Below, piece by piece: positions 42,889 to 51,774 of a DNA stretch of 64,000 bases; the first letter of the stretch is position 1; each line of letters starts with the position of its first letter. The translations under genes were made by a program, and so were the position numbers. Under the pieces are notes generated by a model. That model made no database searches. It was not told the origin of the DNA and saw only the letters and a program-made list of their open reading frames with translations. Source of the stretch: VBWE01 sp943372645 (GTDB lineage: Bacteria; Bacteroidota; Bacteroidia; Palsa-965); NCBI GenBank assembly GCA_943372645.1, contig CALRZN010000027.1, positions 1-64,000 on the forward strand, given 5' to 3'.

Positions 42889-44016
42889 TCATTTGCGATA
42901 AAACGGGCAATGCGCAGAAAGATAAATGCCGATCCATTCGTGTGGCCGGGCTTTGCTGCTTTTAAATTCGGCGGTACGGTAGGTATATGCTGCAGTCAAT
43001 GTAAAGAAACAACCGAATGTGGCAGAAACACCGGCATCAAGTTGCAGGCCAAGGTGATTTACCTGGTTTGACCGGAAGGTATGTGCTGAACTTTTTGTTT
43101 GTCCCTGCAGCGCTGCATTATAAAGAATGCCTTTTGGACGGATGCTTCCGAAAAGGTACAATTCACTGTTACGTATTTTAGCATTGTCATCTCCGCTGGC
43201 CTGCGACTGGGGTCCAAACGGGGAGGAGTTAAAAACAGCCCAGTTTGAACGGATGATACCGAAACGACCGGTAATGGTACTGCCAATTGCTGTAAAATGC
43301 CCCACGTTAATATCGCGCGAAAGAAAAACATCGTAAAGCACCCAGGGGCTGGACGCATTTCGGATCTTGTTATCCACTGTTATCAGCTTTTTAAACGACA
43401 CATTATACTGGGCCGTAATTTCGCCACCGTCTGATATTTGGTTGTGCCATCCCAGCGGATCATACGGGCGGCAGGTGTCGCAGGTGCGTGTAAGTCCGTG
43501 TACCCACGTTTGTACATCACGTCCGATCATTGATCCGAAACTGCCGATTCCGAATTCGGTTGTCAGTGCATTCTCCCGCAGGTTATCAATACTTGTATGT
43601 GTGGTAGTTAACATGGCAATACATGCATAAGGTCTGTCGTCTGTAATCGGCGTTGTTACTTTCAGATCAACACCCCGCGGCGAAAACGCTGTAAACCCGA
43701 TACGCATGCTGTGAAAATGGAATGCATTACTGTTATGAACCCGGTCAAGCGTAAAAAAGCGGTTGGTTGCGCGTTCCAAGAGGTTTATCCATGATTTTTC
43801 AACAAATGCCCCGCTGGCGGTAAAACCGAGGCCGCCGGTATAGTCACGGTCAAGATTACGCCCCTGTCCGAAAAGACCCATGAAAAAATCTTCGTCAAAT
43901 AAGATCGAGCCGCCGGTAAAGCACCTTTCTCCTGTTTTTATGTTTATTGTTTGCTGCGCTGAAACCAGGTTGGCTGAGTTGCATAGCAATATGAAAAGCA
44001 GTGATCGTAAAAGCAT
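42889..44016 (-). CDS. LpxR-like outer-membrane protein (DUF2219, lipid A deacylase family)
   Basis: 375 aa with signal peptide ending VSAQ. Family signatures are in order: LDRDYTGGLGF (cf. NxDRxYTxG), TPITDDRPYACIAML, GIGSFGSMIGRDVQTWVHGL with the His expected to be catalytic, PLGWHNQISDGGEI with a Glu. C-terminal barrel strands end FYRK. LpxR removes the 3' acyloxyacyl group from lipid A in a calcium-dependent way; activity here is inferred. The insert CDTCRPYD before GWHNQ is unusual. The stop of the trypsin-like protease lies 10 nt upstream, so the two genes share a transcript. Confidence 0.82.
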   Translation of the reverse strand: MLLRSLLFILLCNSANLVSAQQTINIKTGERCFTGGSILFDEDFFMGLFGQGRNLDRDYTGGLGFTASGAFVEKSWINLLERATNRFFTLDRVHNSNAFHFHSMRIGFTAFSPRGVDLKVTTPITDDRPYACIAMLTTTHTSIDNLRENALTTEFGIGSFGSMIGRDVQTWVHGLTRTCDTCRPYDPLGWHNQISDGGEITAQYNVSFKKLITVDNKIRNASSPWVLYDVFLSRDINVGHFTAIGSTITGRFGIIRSNWAVFNSSPFGPQSQASGDDNAKIRNSELYLFGSIRPKGILYNAALQGQTKSSAHTFRSNQVNHLGLQLDAGVSATFGCFFTLTAAYTYRTAEFKSSKARPHEWIGIYLSAHCPFYRK

Positions 44017-44026
44017 CGTTGTGTTT

Positions 44027-44938
44027 TTAGAAATGAACCTGTAACTTATTTATAATTGGGCCAATCGGAATCGCATGTGCATACGCCACCTGCTGTATTT
44101 CTCCGCCATAATGCAGGGCAATGGCTTCCATGTTATTGCTGAACCACACAGATCCGCTGTCGCCTGCTGCGCAGAGGGCGTGGTTTACAGGTTGCCTGGC
44201 TGGATCGGTTCCGATCATTATTGTTTTGCGTAAAGTAAGCGCGATGATAATACCGTAGGTAACCCCGGTTGCAGCACCTGATTTCATTACAGGCGTTCCA
44301 ATTACAGCCGTTGTAATCCCGTTTACAGGACCCGGAAGGCAATTAACCGGTTGCGGATGCAGTGGCCGTCCGCCGATCTCAAAAACGGCAGCATCAAGCC
44401 CCCGGTTTCCGTGTGAAAGTTTGCCGATACGGTTCTGCTGCTGATCAGCAACCCGCGAAGGCTGAACGATGGAATCACCGGGTTGTCCTACTGTTTTGAA
44501 AATACCTTTCGCAGCGAATAACACATGGTGATTGGTAAGCCCCATCGGTTTTCCGGTCGCATTATCAAAAACGATTGCGCCGAGTGTTCCCGAAATGTTA
44601 AGGCGGGTATTTGAAATAGCAAGTCCCCCGCATATTGCCGGGGCATACTGGTCAGCTGCAATACATTCCTGTTTTACCGGGTTTGATTCAATTACATCAA
44701 CACGGATACCTTCGATTTTTGATGGAATAAGGTGTTTTTTCGGTAGTGTACCGGTTTCATGTTTTCGTGTTACATAAACCAGAATTGCGGGTTCGTTTTT
44801 TATCTTTCCTTTCCTGAAACAATAACCGATACCCAGTTCACGTACACCGGGATAACTCATCAGCTTCACGCGATTTCTGCGCAGGACGCGCATCAGTTCC
44901 TGCTGTTGTTTTTTTTCAAATAACTGAAGTGATTCCAT
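44027..44938 (-). CDS. Leaderless trypsin-like serine protease
   Basis: 303 aa without signal peptide or TM. A basic helical N-terminus (1-25) is followed by a small domain (YPGVRELGIGYCFRKGKIK, NEPAILVYVTRKH) as in Nal1-type bacterial proteins, then a two-barrel chymotrypsin fold: TNHHVL (His137/138), GLDAAVFEI (Asp182), AAGDSGSVWF (Ser261), and GAATGVTYGII between them. The catalytic triad is intact. Lack of a leader means a cytosolic role or export by a route other than Sec. Paired in an operon with an outer-membrane LpxR-like protein, which hints at processing or export, but this is speculative. Confidence 0.8.
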   Translation of the reverse strand: MESLQLFEKKQQQELMRVLRRNRVKLMSYPGVRELGIGYCFRKGKIKNEPAILVYVTRKHETGTLPKKHLIPSKIEGIRVDVIESNPVKQECIAADQYAPAICGGLAISNTRLNISGTLGAIVFDNATGKPMGLTNHHVLFAAKGIFKTVGQPGDSIVQPSRVADQQQNRIGKLSHGNRGLDAAVFEIGGRPLHPQPVNCLPGPVNGITTAVIGTPVMKSGAATGVTYGIIIALTLRKTIMIGTDPARQPVNHALCAAGDSGSVWFSNNMEAIALHYGGEIQQVAYAHAIPIGPIINKLQVHF

Positions 44939-45019
44939 CCTTGTTTTTTTTGACTGATATTCTTTCGCATTTTCATTATGCCCGCTGGCTTTGCCCGGAT
45001 TACAAATCAGCCAATTAAT

Positions 45020-46063
45020 TCACAGCTTACCGAACGTAGTAACACCGATGCCCCGGTTGTTCAGTTGCTGGCGCAGGTTCATCTCTTCGCTTATGGTGTA
45101 GAGTTCCTCGTTCATGCGTTTCCAGAAATAATCAATATCAATTCCGTGCAGTTCTTCTTCCTGCGGCCGGAAGTGTTTGTAGAACTGTTTGGGTGTCATG
45201 TTTTCACCACCTTCGAGGTACCCAAGATGAAACATCATTTCGGCGGTAAAGTCGGGTTGCTGATTTTCGAGTGCATTCAGCAGGCAGTTTATGCCTTTCA
45301 CACTGGCCAGGTCGTATATCACATCAACGAGGCCGTGCGGCGAACGGATGTTTTTTTCAAGTGCCTTTATTTTTTTCTCCAGCATCCGGGGATACCTCGT
45401 TTCCCCGATACGTTTCATGAACCCGTTTTTCAATCCTTCCACGCCGACCCCGGGAAAATAAACGGGTTGTCCGTTGTCCGGGTGAATAGCACAGTTGGGC
45501 AATCCGGGCGTTCGGAACCAGGTAACGGGGCTACGGATCGGAATTTTGCGGGCATCGTAAATGTATTTCCCCGGAATGCCCCGGTAGGATGCGATGGTTT
45601 CAATAAACACATCATAAAAAGCGGGGAACATGTAGGGAATATTAAAATGACTGGAAATATGGTCAATCGGAATATCGCCCAGCAGTGTATCGAGCCGGGT
45701 GAGCTGGGCCAGCAGTTCGGCCTGCATATCTTTCGGATCCACTTTTTCAAATGGATAACGGTTTACATCCTTAAACAGCAGTCGGGGATTATCGCCTTTT
45801 GCGGTAAGGGAAGAAGCCTGTCCGAGCTGCGAACTGCCCGAAGTAAGGCTGAAATGCAGCCCGATTTCAAACAGTTCTTCCCCCGCCGCCGCGCGTTGCC
45901 TGCGCCAGGCCGCGAGTTTGGTAATGCTATCGGTGGAACGGTTGTGCGTAACAAATGCAGTTACCGTATTCACATGGCCTTCCGCAATGGCGCGGCTGAT
46001 GCCTTTATCGATGAATTCGCTGGCACCGAAATCATCGGCGGTGAGGATTAGTTTTCCGGGCAT
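45020..46063 (-). CDS. YdjC/ChbG-like carbohydrate deacetylase
   Basis: 347 aa, cytosolic. The YdjC motifs are visible: LTADDFGASE (metal-binding Asp), IGLHFSLTSG (His), PIDHISSHFNIP (His), and a C-terminal GINCLLNALENQ region. The family removes N- or O-acetyl groups from sugars such as chitooligosaccharides. The protein is longer than ChbG (~250 aa) because of a middle insert (about 185-235) and a C-terminal extension ending LRQQLNNRGIGVTTFGKL. An 81-bp gap separates it from the protease gene on the same strand; co-transcription is possible. No sugar-uptake genes adjoin it. Confidence 0.85.
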   Translation of the reverse strand: MPGKLILTADDFGASEFIDKGISRAIAEGHVNTVTAFVTHNRSTDSITKLAAWRRQRAAAGEELFEIGLHFSLTSGSSQLGQASSLTAKGDNPRLLFKDVNRYPFEKVDPKDMQAELLAQLTRLDTLLGDIPIDHISSHFNIPYMFPAFYDVFIETIASYRGIPGKYIYDARKIPIRSPVTWFRTPGLPNCAIHPDNGQPVYFPGVGVEGLKNGFMKRIGETRYPRMLEKKIKALEKNIRSPHGLVDVIYDLASVKGINCLLNALENQQPDFTAEMMFHLGYLEGGENMTPKQFYKHFRPQEEELHGIDIDYFWKRMNEELYTISEEMNLRQQLNNRGIGVTTFGKL

Positions 46064-46248
46064 TGGGATGGGTTGTTTTAATAGTTGTAATATAAAAATG
46101 GTTTTTGAGAATCAGTACGTGTTGCTGTTATTCAAAAATATTAAAATATGGATAATATACAATCCCTGAATATTTGCAGATCCCTTCACTTTGCAAGAAA
46201 AACAGGATGGTTTATATCAAATATTCGCCCCCAGTGTAGATGTTGGTT

Positions 46249-47637
46249 TTAATCTGCAAACAATTTTGCAAAATCAAAACTTTTGAAATTAATTTTGGTT
46301 GTTATTCCTACAGTAACCCGGTTATACCAGTATCGGTTATCCGTTGTGGCTTTGGGGCCGGGCAATTCGGCAAAAATGCCACCAGAAAAAACGCCTTTCC
46401 GGTTAAAGAAACTGGTGTTTAATCCCCAGGACCACGTGTTTTTATTATCCCAATCGTTTTTTTCGACAAAGTTGCCGCGGTAGTAGGCTCCGAATCCAAT
46501 GAATGCGGAATCGAGCTGAAGAAAAATCATGGCATCAGCATATACCCTGTACTGGTAGTAACTATGGTACAGATTAGCCTGTTCGCTGACGAGGATTTTT
46601 TTGCTTTGTTTATCCGTCCGGTTCGAATCTGTAAATGTGGTTGTTGATTCCACTTCAAATGTTTCCAGTGAACTGTAGTTATCTGTTAATTCCCGATCCA
46701 CCCGCACACCGGCAACAAGGCACTTTTTGTACGTAGCATCCGGATCAAGAATTTTGTAAACGTTAGCACCAACAAAAAAGGAACCACCTGCAAATGTGCG
46801 TTTCTTGTAGCGGTCGTTAAATGCACTGAATGACGGGTTAAACAAATAGAAACTCCGGCTGAAACGCTCGCCCCCGAGGTAAATCAGTTTGGAGCAGTTG
46901 TTTTTATCACTGAAGTTTTTAATGTTCTTGTATGTAGTTTCAATCGCCTGCGCAATTCCTTTATTTCTCTCAAGACGATTTTTGCAGGAGTCCATTTGAA
47001 TGGAAACCTGTAGGTATAAGCGTGATTGTTCCGTATCATTTGGTTCGCTTTTTATCTTTGCTTTAATTGTGTCAATCAGTATAAGAGCTATAGAATCATT
47101 CTCCGTTTTACTAAAACGAATCATTGTTTTTTGGAGTGTAGTATCTTTCATCTTTTGTGCCATATTACCGATCTCGGTCTGATTCAGTTTTTTATTGCTA
47201 TTGATCATTTCTTGCCTGTTTTCATTCGTTTCCCGGCTCATTTTGTAGCTGGCCTGATCACTTCCAAATCGGGGTTTGTTAATCTTCCACCCGATGATAC
47301 CTGAGAGTTCTGTTGTAGGTACAATATATCCTTTGGAGAAAAACGCACCAGAGCCGGCACTGTTGGATGTATTCCCTTTGACATTAAAAAATAAACGTTG
47401 TGGTTTGGGAATATCAGCAGCATGCCGGTAAGAGTTAAGATAACGACTGGAGAACAGCCATGGTGTACCATACGTATAGTTGATTTCCAGTTTGGAATCT
47501 TTTGTTGTAAAAGCGACGTTACCCACGGGTAACAATACAGAACTTTCATTGTTCTTGTCGTCTCCTGCTTTTTGTGCTGTTGCTGTAAGGCAGCAAGCCA
47601 GGTAAATTATAGTTAAGATATAAAATGGATTTTTCAT
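46249..47637 (-). CDS. Probable outer-membrane barrel with coiled-coil insert, unrecognised
   Basis: 462 aa. Signal peptide MKNPFYILTIIYLACCLTATAQ. The N-terminal half has amphipathic strands (AFTTKDSKLEINYTYGTPWL, GYIVPTTELSGIIGW), then a charged helical insert (about 130-230, MSRETNENRQEMINSNKKLN). The C-terminal half returns to barrel strands (FIGFGAYYRGNF, WSWGLNTSFFNRKGVFSGGI, RVTVGITTKINFKSF). I know no family for it. Its layout (barrel plus helical insert) resembles the protein at 57942-59360. It is co-transcribed with the 100-aa protein upstream (12-nt gap), and DNA is AT-richer than the core genes. Confidence 0.75.
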   Translation of the reverse strand: MKNPFYILTIIYLACCLTATAQKAGDDKNNESSVLLPVGNVAFTTKDSKLEINYTYGTPWLFSSRYLNSYRHAADIPKPQRLFFNVKGNTSNSAGSGAFFSKGYIVPTTELSGIIGWKINKPRFGSDQASYKMSRETNENRQEMINSNKKLNQTEIGNMAQKMKDTTLQKTMIRFSKTENDSIALILIDTIKAKIKSEPNDTEQSRLYLQVSIQMDSCKNRLERNKGIAQAIETTYKNIKNFSDKNNCSKLIYLGGERFSRSFYLFNPSFSAFNDRYKKRTFAGGSFFVGANVYKILDPDATYKKCLVAGVRVDRELTDNYSSLETFEVESTTTFTDSNRTDKQSKKILVSEQANLYHSYYQYRVYADAMIFLQLDSAFIGFGAYYRGNFVEKNDWDNKNTWSWGLNTSFFNRKGVFSGGIFAELPGPKATTDNRYWYNRVTVGITTKINFKSFDFAKLFAD

Positions 47638-47649
47638 GATAGTGGTTAT

Positions 47650-47952
47650 TTAAAAGTTATATGAATTAATGAATCCACCTTTTTTGTTTTTATCCAGATG
47701 GCCGGAAACCCCACCGGTAAAGTCGGATGTCTGAATCGGGCTGCCATCAACCCATACAAATAACTTCCAGGAGTTACCGGGGTGAGCCAGCGGACCACCT
47801 TTGCATTCAAAATCAATATCAAGCCGGCCGGTAATTGTAACCGGCAGGGTGTCGCTTTTTTTTAAAATGTCGGCAAATACAACATGTTCAAATACCAGTT
47901 TGGTAATGCTGATTCCCGGATCAGCAACTAATTCATAACGTACCAGAGCCAT
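47650..47952 (-). CDS. Small hypothetical protein, no leader
   Basis: 100 aa, no signal peptide or TM. Mostly beta: MALVRYELVADPGISITKLVFEH, TITGRLDIDFECKGGPL, WKLFVWVDGSPIQ, ending GGFINSYNF. I do not recognise it. It is the first gene of a two-gene unit with the outer-membrane candidate (12 nt before it) and is divergent from the two-TM protein gene at 48148. Confidence 0.65.
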   Translation of the reverse strand: MALVRYELVADPGISITKLVFEHVVFADILKKSDTLPVTITGRLDIDFECKGGPLAHPGNSWKLFVWVDGSPIQTSDFTGGVSGHLDKNKKGGFINSYNF

Positions 47953-48105
47953 AGTGTGTTGGTTTTAGTTTTTTTTATATTAAGTTTGAATAAAATTTGT
48001 AATAAATATGATTGTATTTCAGGTTCAAATGTATAGTATCTGTAATTTCAGCCCCTACCTGAAAACCGGTATTTAATCCCCGGAAATCCGGGTGCCATTT
48101 AGGAA

Positions 48106-48113
48106 TACCTTGT
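48106..48113 (+). promoter_or_regulatory. Possible -7 element TACCTTGT
   Basis: TACCTTGT 35 nt before the ATG at 48148, the same word found before the gene at 264. A -33 TTG is not evident. Weak. Confidence 0.22.
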
Positions 48114-48147
48114 TTCATATTTGCACCAGACACCAACACTGCAAAAC

Positions 48148-48501
48148 ATGGCAACCAAAAAAACAATCCGTACAACTGATGAATTACACGATTACCTGCG
48201 TGAAAACATGGCACTGCTGAAGACGACAACTGATGAAGCCTCCATTGATAAGGCAATTACCAGTGTCAGCATTGAACAGCCTGCTTTTATAAAAGACATC
48301 TGGATTTACCGCATGGTAGTAATCTGCCTCAGTGTGGTTATTCTCGGAGTTGTGACCGGGGTAATTATTATCTCAACACAGCATAAAACGGAGGAGGATA
48401 TAAATAAGCATATTCCTGTGGTATTGGTATCGCTTATTTCAACCGCTGTAGGTGCGCTGGCTGGGTTGCTGGCACCATCGCCTGGGCAAAACAGAACCTA
48501 G
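48148..48501 (+). CDS. Small two-TM protein, hypothetical
   Basis: 117 aa from the ATG at 48148 (MATKKTIRTTDELHDYLREN); an upstream TTG start would add nine residues. The N-terminus is soluble and helical (about 1-55); two TM segments follow (about 58-82, MVVICLSVVILGVVTGVIIIS; about 94-112, VVLVSLISTAVGALAGLLAP). Unrecognised. Comparable in plan to the C-terminal part of the membrane protein at 57115, which also ends with two TM helices near an outer-membrane barrel gene. The next gene follows after 43 nt on the same strand. Confidence 0.65.
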   Translation: MATKKTIRTTDELHDYLRENMALLKTTTDEASIDKAITSVSIEQPAFIKDIWIYRMVVICLSVVILGVVTGVIIISTQHKTEEDINKHIPVVLVSLISTAVGALAGLLAPSPGQNRT

Positions 48502-48544
48502 ATGTAAATCAAATATATACTAACAATTAAAAACAACAAACAAC

Positions 48545-49333
48545 ATGTCTAACTTCAGACTTGACAAAATTAAGTTATCAAAGGTTGCAGGAGTTGATGA
48601 ATTCAGGGTATCCGGGATATTTAACATTAACGGAAACGGTAATTATCAGACTGTGATTGGGAACTATGAACCACTGGAAAAGGAAATGATTATTAATCTT
48701 GACCATGTTGCTCCTGGAAGTAAGGTTGAATTTAACTATCCGATTATAGATTTTGGTGCATATGGAAGAAAAGAATGGCTTACATTCTTGTTGAATGAAA
48801 AAGTTAATGTTGGCACTGAAGAAAACCCGGTTGTTATTTCACGATTGTCAGAAGTTGCCGGAATTACAATTAAAGACACCGATTACCCACCACCTTATGT
48901 TTCTAAACCGGTAGAGTTTGTGGATGAATCAGATAGACAAAAAGAATTTTCACAAAAGTTTTTTATTGAATGGATTGAGTTTGAACGTGAACCTGAACCG
49001 AACAGTACACTTTTCAGAGTTAAATTTCAACTAAGTTATCAAGATGAACAATGTTATATTATTACAAATTTAAGTGTAAAAACAGATCTGGTACAGGACG
49101 ATGTTAACGTGTTATTTATTGAAATGGCTGCTCCGGTAATTTGTCCGGAGCAGGATCCGACTCAGTTATACCGCATTATTAATTACCCTGAGGTTGGGCA
49201 AAATCCGATTTTATTAAATTTATCATCATTCGGTAAGCGAGGTTTGCCGCTGATACTAAATGACTATTCGCTGGTAACACCAAGTCAATGGGCAATTATT
49301 GCATTAAAAAAAATGTTGTTTTTCGTGAATTAA
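48545..49333 (+). CDS. Hypothetical protein, AT-rich, no leader
   Basis: 262 aa without signal or TM segments. Predicted mostly beta (FRVSGIFNINGNGNYQTVIG, KVEFNYPIIDFGAYGRKEWL, FRVKFQLSYQDEQCYIITNL). Acidic (many Glu/Asp). No recognised domain. Probably co-transcribed with the two-TM gene. Base composition is clearly AT-richer than the kinase gene that follows, suggesting a different origin. Confidence 0.65.
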   Translation: MSNFRLDKIKLSKVAGVDEFRVSGIFNINGNGNYQTVIGNYEPLEKEMIINLDHVAPGSKVEFNYPIIDFGAYGRKEWLTFLLNEKVNVGTEENPVVISRLSEVAGITIKDTDYPPPYVSKPVEFVDESDRQKEFSQKFFIEWIEFEREPEPNSTLFRVKFQLSYQDEQCYIITNLSVKTDLVQDDVNVLFIEMAAPVICPEQDPTQLYRIINYPEVGQNPILLNLSSFGKRGLPLILNDYSLVTPSQWAIIALKKMLFFVN

Positions 49334-49341
49334 TTTTCAAA

Positions 49342-49379
49342 ACCGGAATTGCACTACCTTCCCATAGTGCAATTCCGGT
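49342..49379 (+). promoter_or_regulatory. Perfect 15-bp hairpin in the leader of the kinase gene
   Basis: ACCGGAATTGCACTA (49342-49356), 8-nt loop, TAGTGCAATTCCGGT (49365-49379), ending 8 nt before the ATG at 49388. There is no T-tract after it, so a simple terminator is unlikely on the plus strand. It could cover the ribosome site or protect the RNA end. Confidence 0.5.
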
Positions 49380-49387
49380 ATTCATAA

Positions 49388-51148
49388 ATGTATCGCATAG
49401 CTATTTCATTACTGTTTTTCTTCTTTCCGTGCGCCCTCTCTGCCTGGAACTGCGACAGCCTGCTGCTAAAATGGAGTGCTGAAAATGAAAAGCCATTAAA
49501 TGAGCGCAAAACAGCATTACAGGTAATTATCCAGAAAGCATTAACGTTAGATAATTGCAGTTGCCTTTCGAACAGTTACCGGCGCATGGGTACATTGATG
49601 AAAGACGTGGGGCAACTGGATTCTGCGGTAAAGGCCTACCTGCTTGCAGTAAAGTTTGCAAAAAAGGCGAACGACGGACAGAGCCTCGCATCCGGATACA
49701 ACCAGCTCGGTGCAATTTATTACCAGCTCGGAAAAAATAAACAGGCGTTTGATTACTTTCAGCAGGCATTCAAAGCCAACGAGCAGGAAGATAGTAAGCG
49801 CGGGATGGCCGATGCCCGAATAAACTGTGCGTTTGTCCTATTTGATGAAAACAAACTGGAGGAGGCCGAAGCGTTGTGTCTGGAGGGAATGGCCTTGCAA
49901 CGCAAGAATTTGGATACAAATGAAATCGGTGCAAATTATGCATTACTTGCTGCTGTTGCTGTCCGTCGCAAACAGCAAGACTTTGCGGCCCGTTATTTTC
50001 GGATTGCACTGGAGATGGAACAGGCTGCGAAACAACCGAAACGCCTGGTGCCTGTATTTAGCGGCTGGGCGCAGTTCTGCGTAACACAAAACCGGTATGA
50101 TACGGCGGTGCATTATTTCCGCAAAGCGTTTCAACTGGCCACTGATTATGGGTTGCTGCGCGAACAGGAGGAAACCTCGAAGCAGTTGGCTTACCTCTAT
50201 GCCCGGCAGGGACTTACGGATTCGGCATTTGTTTATCTTGATTCGAGCTGGAAATTTCGCGATTCACTGTACAAAGCAACCATGGTATTAAACACGTTGG
50301 AAATGACCGAACGTTTCCGTGCTGATCAGAAAGAAGAACTCCTGCTCCACGAAAAAGCACTCTCCAACGAACGCCTCCTCGTAATCATCCTATTACTCGT
50401 CCTGTTATTTGTATTTGCAATTGGTGTTGTATTCCTCCTGCGCACCATCATCCAACGCCGCAAACTGCGCGAAAAAGAAACGGCCCTGCAAAGTGCCAAT
50501 GCCATGCTCGAAGGACAGGACAACGAACGCGAACGGATTGCCCGCGAATTGCACGACAGAATCGGTTCCATGCTTTCGGCGGTGAAACTGCAGTTCAGCT
50601 CCATGGAAGAACAGTTTGAAGTGTGGAAGCTCATCCAGCGTGAATCGTACACGAAAGCCTTGCAGATGCTTGATGATACGTATGAAGAAGTGCGGCGCAT
50701 CTCGCACGACCTTGATACCGGGCTGCTGAGCCGTTTCGGACTGCGTACGGCCATGCGGCAGTTGGTACAGGTCATCAGTTCCACCAACAAACTGAAAGTG
50801 GTTTTTATTGATAACGACCTTGATCCGTTATGTTACAAACCGTATGAAACCGATCTCTACCGCATTACGCAGGAACTGCTCAGTAATACCATCAAATACG
50901 CCGGTGCATCGGAAGTAAGCATACAACTCAGCCGTTCAGATAACAAATTGATTTATTCGTACGAAGATGATGGAGCCGGTTTTGATAAAACCCAATTGGA
51001 TAAAGTTTCAGGTATCGGTTTCAAAAATATTTTTCATCGTATTGCCCGCAACAACGGAACCTGGCAACTGGAAACCAGTCCGGGCTACGGACTTAACCTG
51101 ATTATTGAACTGAACTGCCATGAAGGAAACACGGGTAATAATAGCTGA
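49388..51148 (+). CDS. TPR-containing sensor histidine kinase (NarL/HisKA_3 type)
   Basis: 586 aa. Signal peptide MYRIAISLLFFFFPCALSAW, periplasmic TPR array (about 55-300, with YNQLGAIYYQLGKNKQAFDY), a single TM (about 328-352), a coiled coil, then HisKA_3 with ERIARELHDRIGSML (phospho-acceptor His near 391) and HATPase_c with QELLSNTIKYA and EDDGAGF, ending in a G2-like SPGYGLNLIIEL. It phosphorylates the response regulator encoded next, whose ATG lies 29 nt inside this gene. The signal sensed by the TPRs is unknown. A 15-bp hairpin covers the leader. Confidence 0.94.
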   Translation: MYRIAISLLFFFFPCALSAWNCDSLLLKWSAENEKPLNERKTALQVIIQKALTLDNCSCLSNSYRRMGTLMKDVGQLDSAVKAYLLAVKFAKKANDGQSLASGYNQLGAIYYQLGKNKQAFDYFQQAFKANEQEDSKRGMADARINCAFVLFDENKLEEAEALCLEGMALQRKNLDTNEIGANYALLAAVAVRRKQQDFAARYFRIALEMEQAAKQPKRLVPVFSGWAQFCVTQNRYDTAVHYFRKAFQLATDYGLLREQEETSKQLAYLYARQGLTDSAFVYLDSSWKFRDSLYKATMVLNTLEMTERFRADQKEELLLHEKALSNERLLVIILLLVLLFVFAIGVVFLLRTIIQRRKLREKETALQSANAMLEGQDNERERIARELHDRIGSMLSAVKLQFSSMEEQFEVWKLIQRESYTKALQMLDDTYEEVRRISHDLDTGLLSRFGLRTAMRQLVQVISSTNKLKVVFIDNDLDPLCYKPYETDLYRITQELLSNTIKYAGASEVSIQLSRSDNKLIYSYEDDGAGFDKTQLDKVSGIGFKNIFHRIARNNGTWQLETSPGYGLNLIIELNCHEGNTGNNS

Positions 51149-51767
51149 CGATCACCAGTTGTTTGCCGACGGCCTGCTGACGATTTTACAGGAGCAGCCC
51201 GGTCTGCGCATTATTGATACGGTGCGCGACGGGCATGCGTTGCTGCGCAGTTTGCGCTCAAACAAGGCCGAACTGGTGTTGCTTGATCTGTCCATGCCCG
51301 GCATGAATGGATTGGATGCTGCGAAGCACCTGCGCACCGAATTTCCGGACACCGCCATCCTGGTGATTACGATGAACGATTCGACAGACATCCTCGTTTC
51401 GTTGATGGATCTGGGGGTACAGGGCATCGTATTCAAAAACACAGGCAAAGCCGAACTGCTGCAGGCCATTACAACCATCATCTCCGGAAACCGCTATTTC
51501 AGCCAGGAAGTTACTTTACAGCTGGCGCTTGGCTTCAAGCAAAAGCCCGAAGATCCGTGGCAACTCACCAAACGCGAACGCGACGTACTCCAGTTAATTT
51601 ACGAAGGGCTGACGACGAATGAAATTGCTGAAAAACTGTTTATCAGTCCGCATACGGTAGAAACACACCGTAAGAACTTGTTTATCAAAACGGGTTTCAA
51701 CAAAGCGCAGCCTCTTATTAACGAAGCCATCCGGCTCGGTTACCTGAAGAGCGGGGAGGGGTTGTAG
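51120..51767 (+). CDS. NarL/LuxR-family response regulator
   Basis: 215 aa. Receiver domain (about 1-125) with the acidic pair IIADDHQ (Asp10, Asp11), phospho-acceptor Asp56 in VLLDLSMPGMNGLD, Thr/Ser at VITMND, and Lys near 106 (VFKNTG). C-terminal LuxR helix-turn-helix (about 148-208, LTKRERDVLQLIYEGLTTNE, PHTVETHRKNL). It overlaps the kinase gene by 29 nt, showing translational coupling. Target promoters are unknown. It converges with the TPR gene at 51775 with 7 nt between the stops. Confidence 0.95.
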   Translation: MKETRVIIADDHQLFADGLLTILQEQPGLRIIDTVRDGHALLRSLRSNKAELVLLDLSMPGMNGLDAAKHLRTEFPDTAILVITMNDSTDILVSLMDLGVQGIVFKNTGKAELLQAITTIISGNRYFSQEVTLQLALGFKQKPEDPWQLTKRERDVLQLIYEGLTTNEIAEKLFISPHTVETHRKNLFIKTGFNKAQPLINEAIRLGYLKSGEGL

Positions 51768-51774
51768 GCGGAAT

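Noticed and set aside
44978..46051. 357-codon plus-strand frame
   Set aside because: Antisense to the YdjC/ChbG gene, whose motifs are intact on the minus strand.
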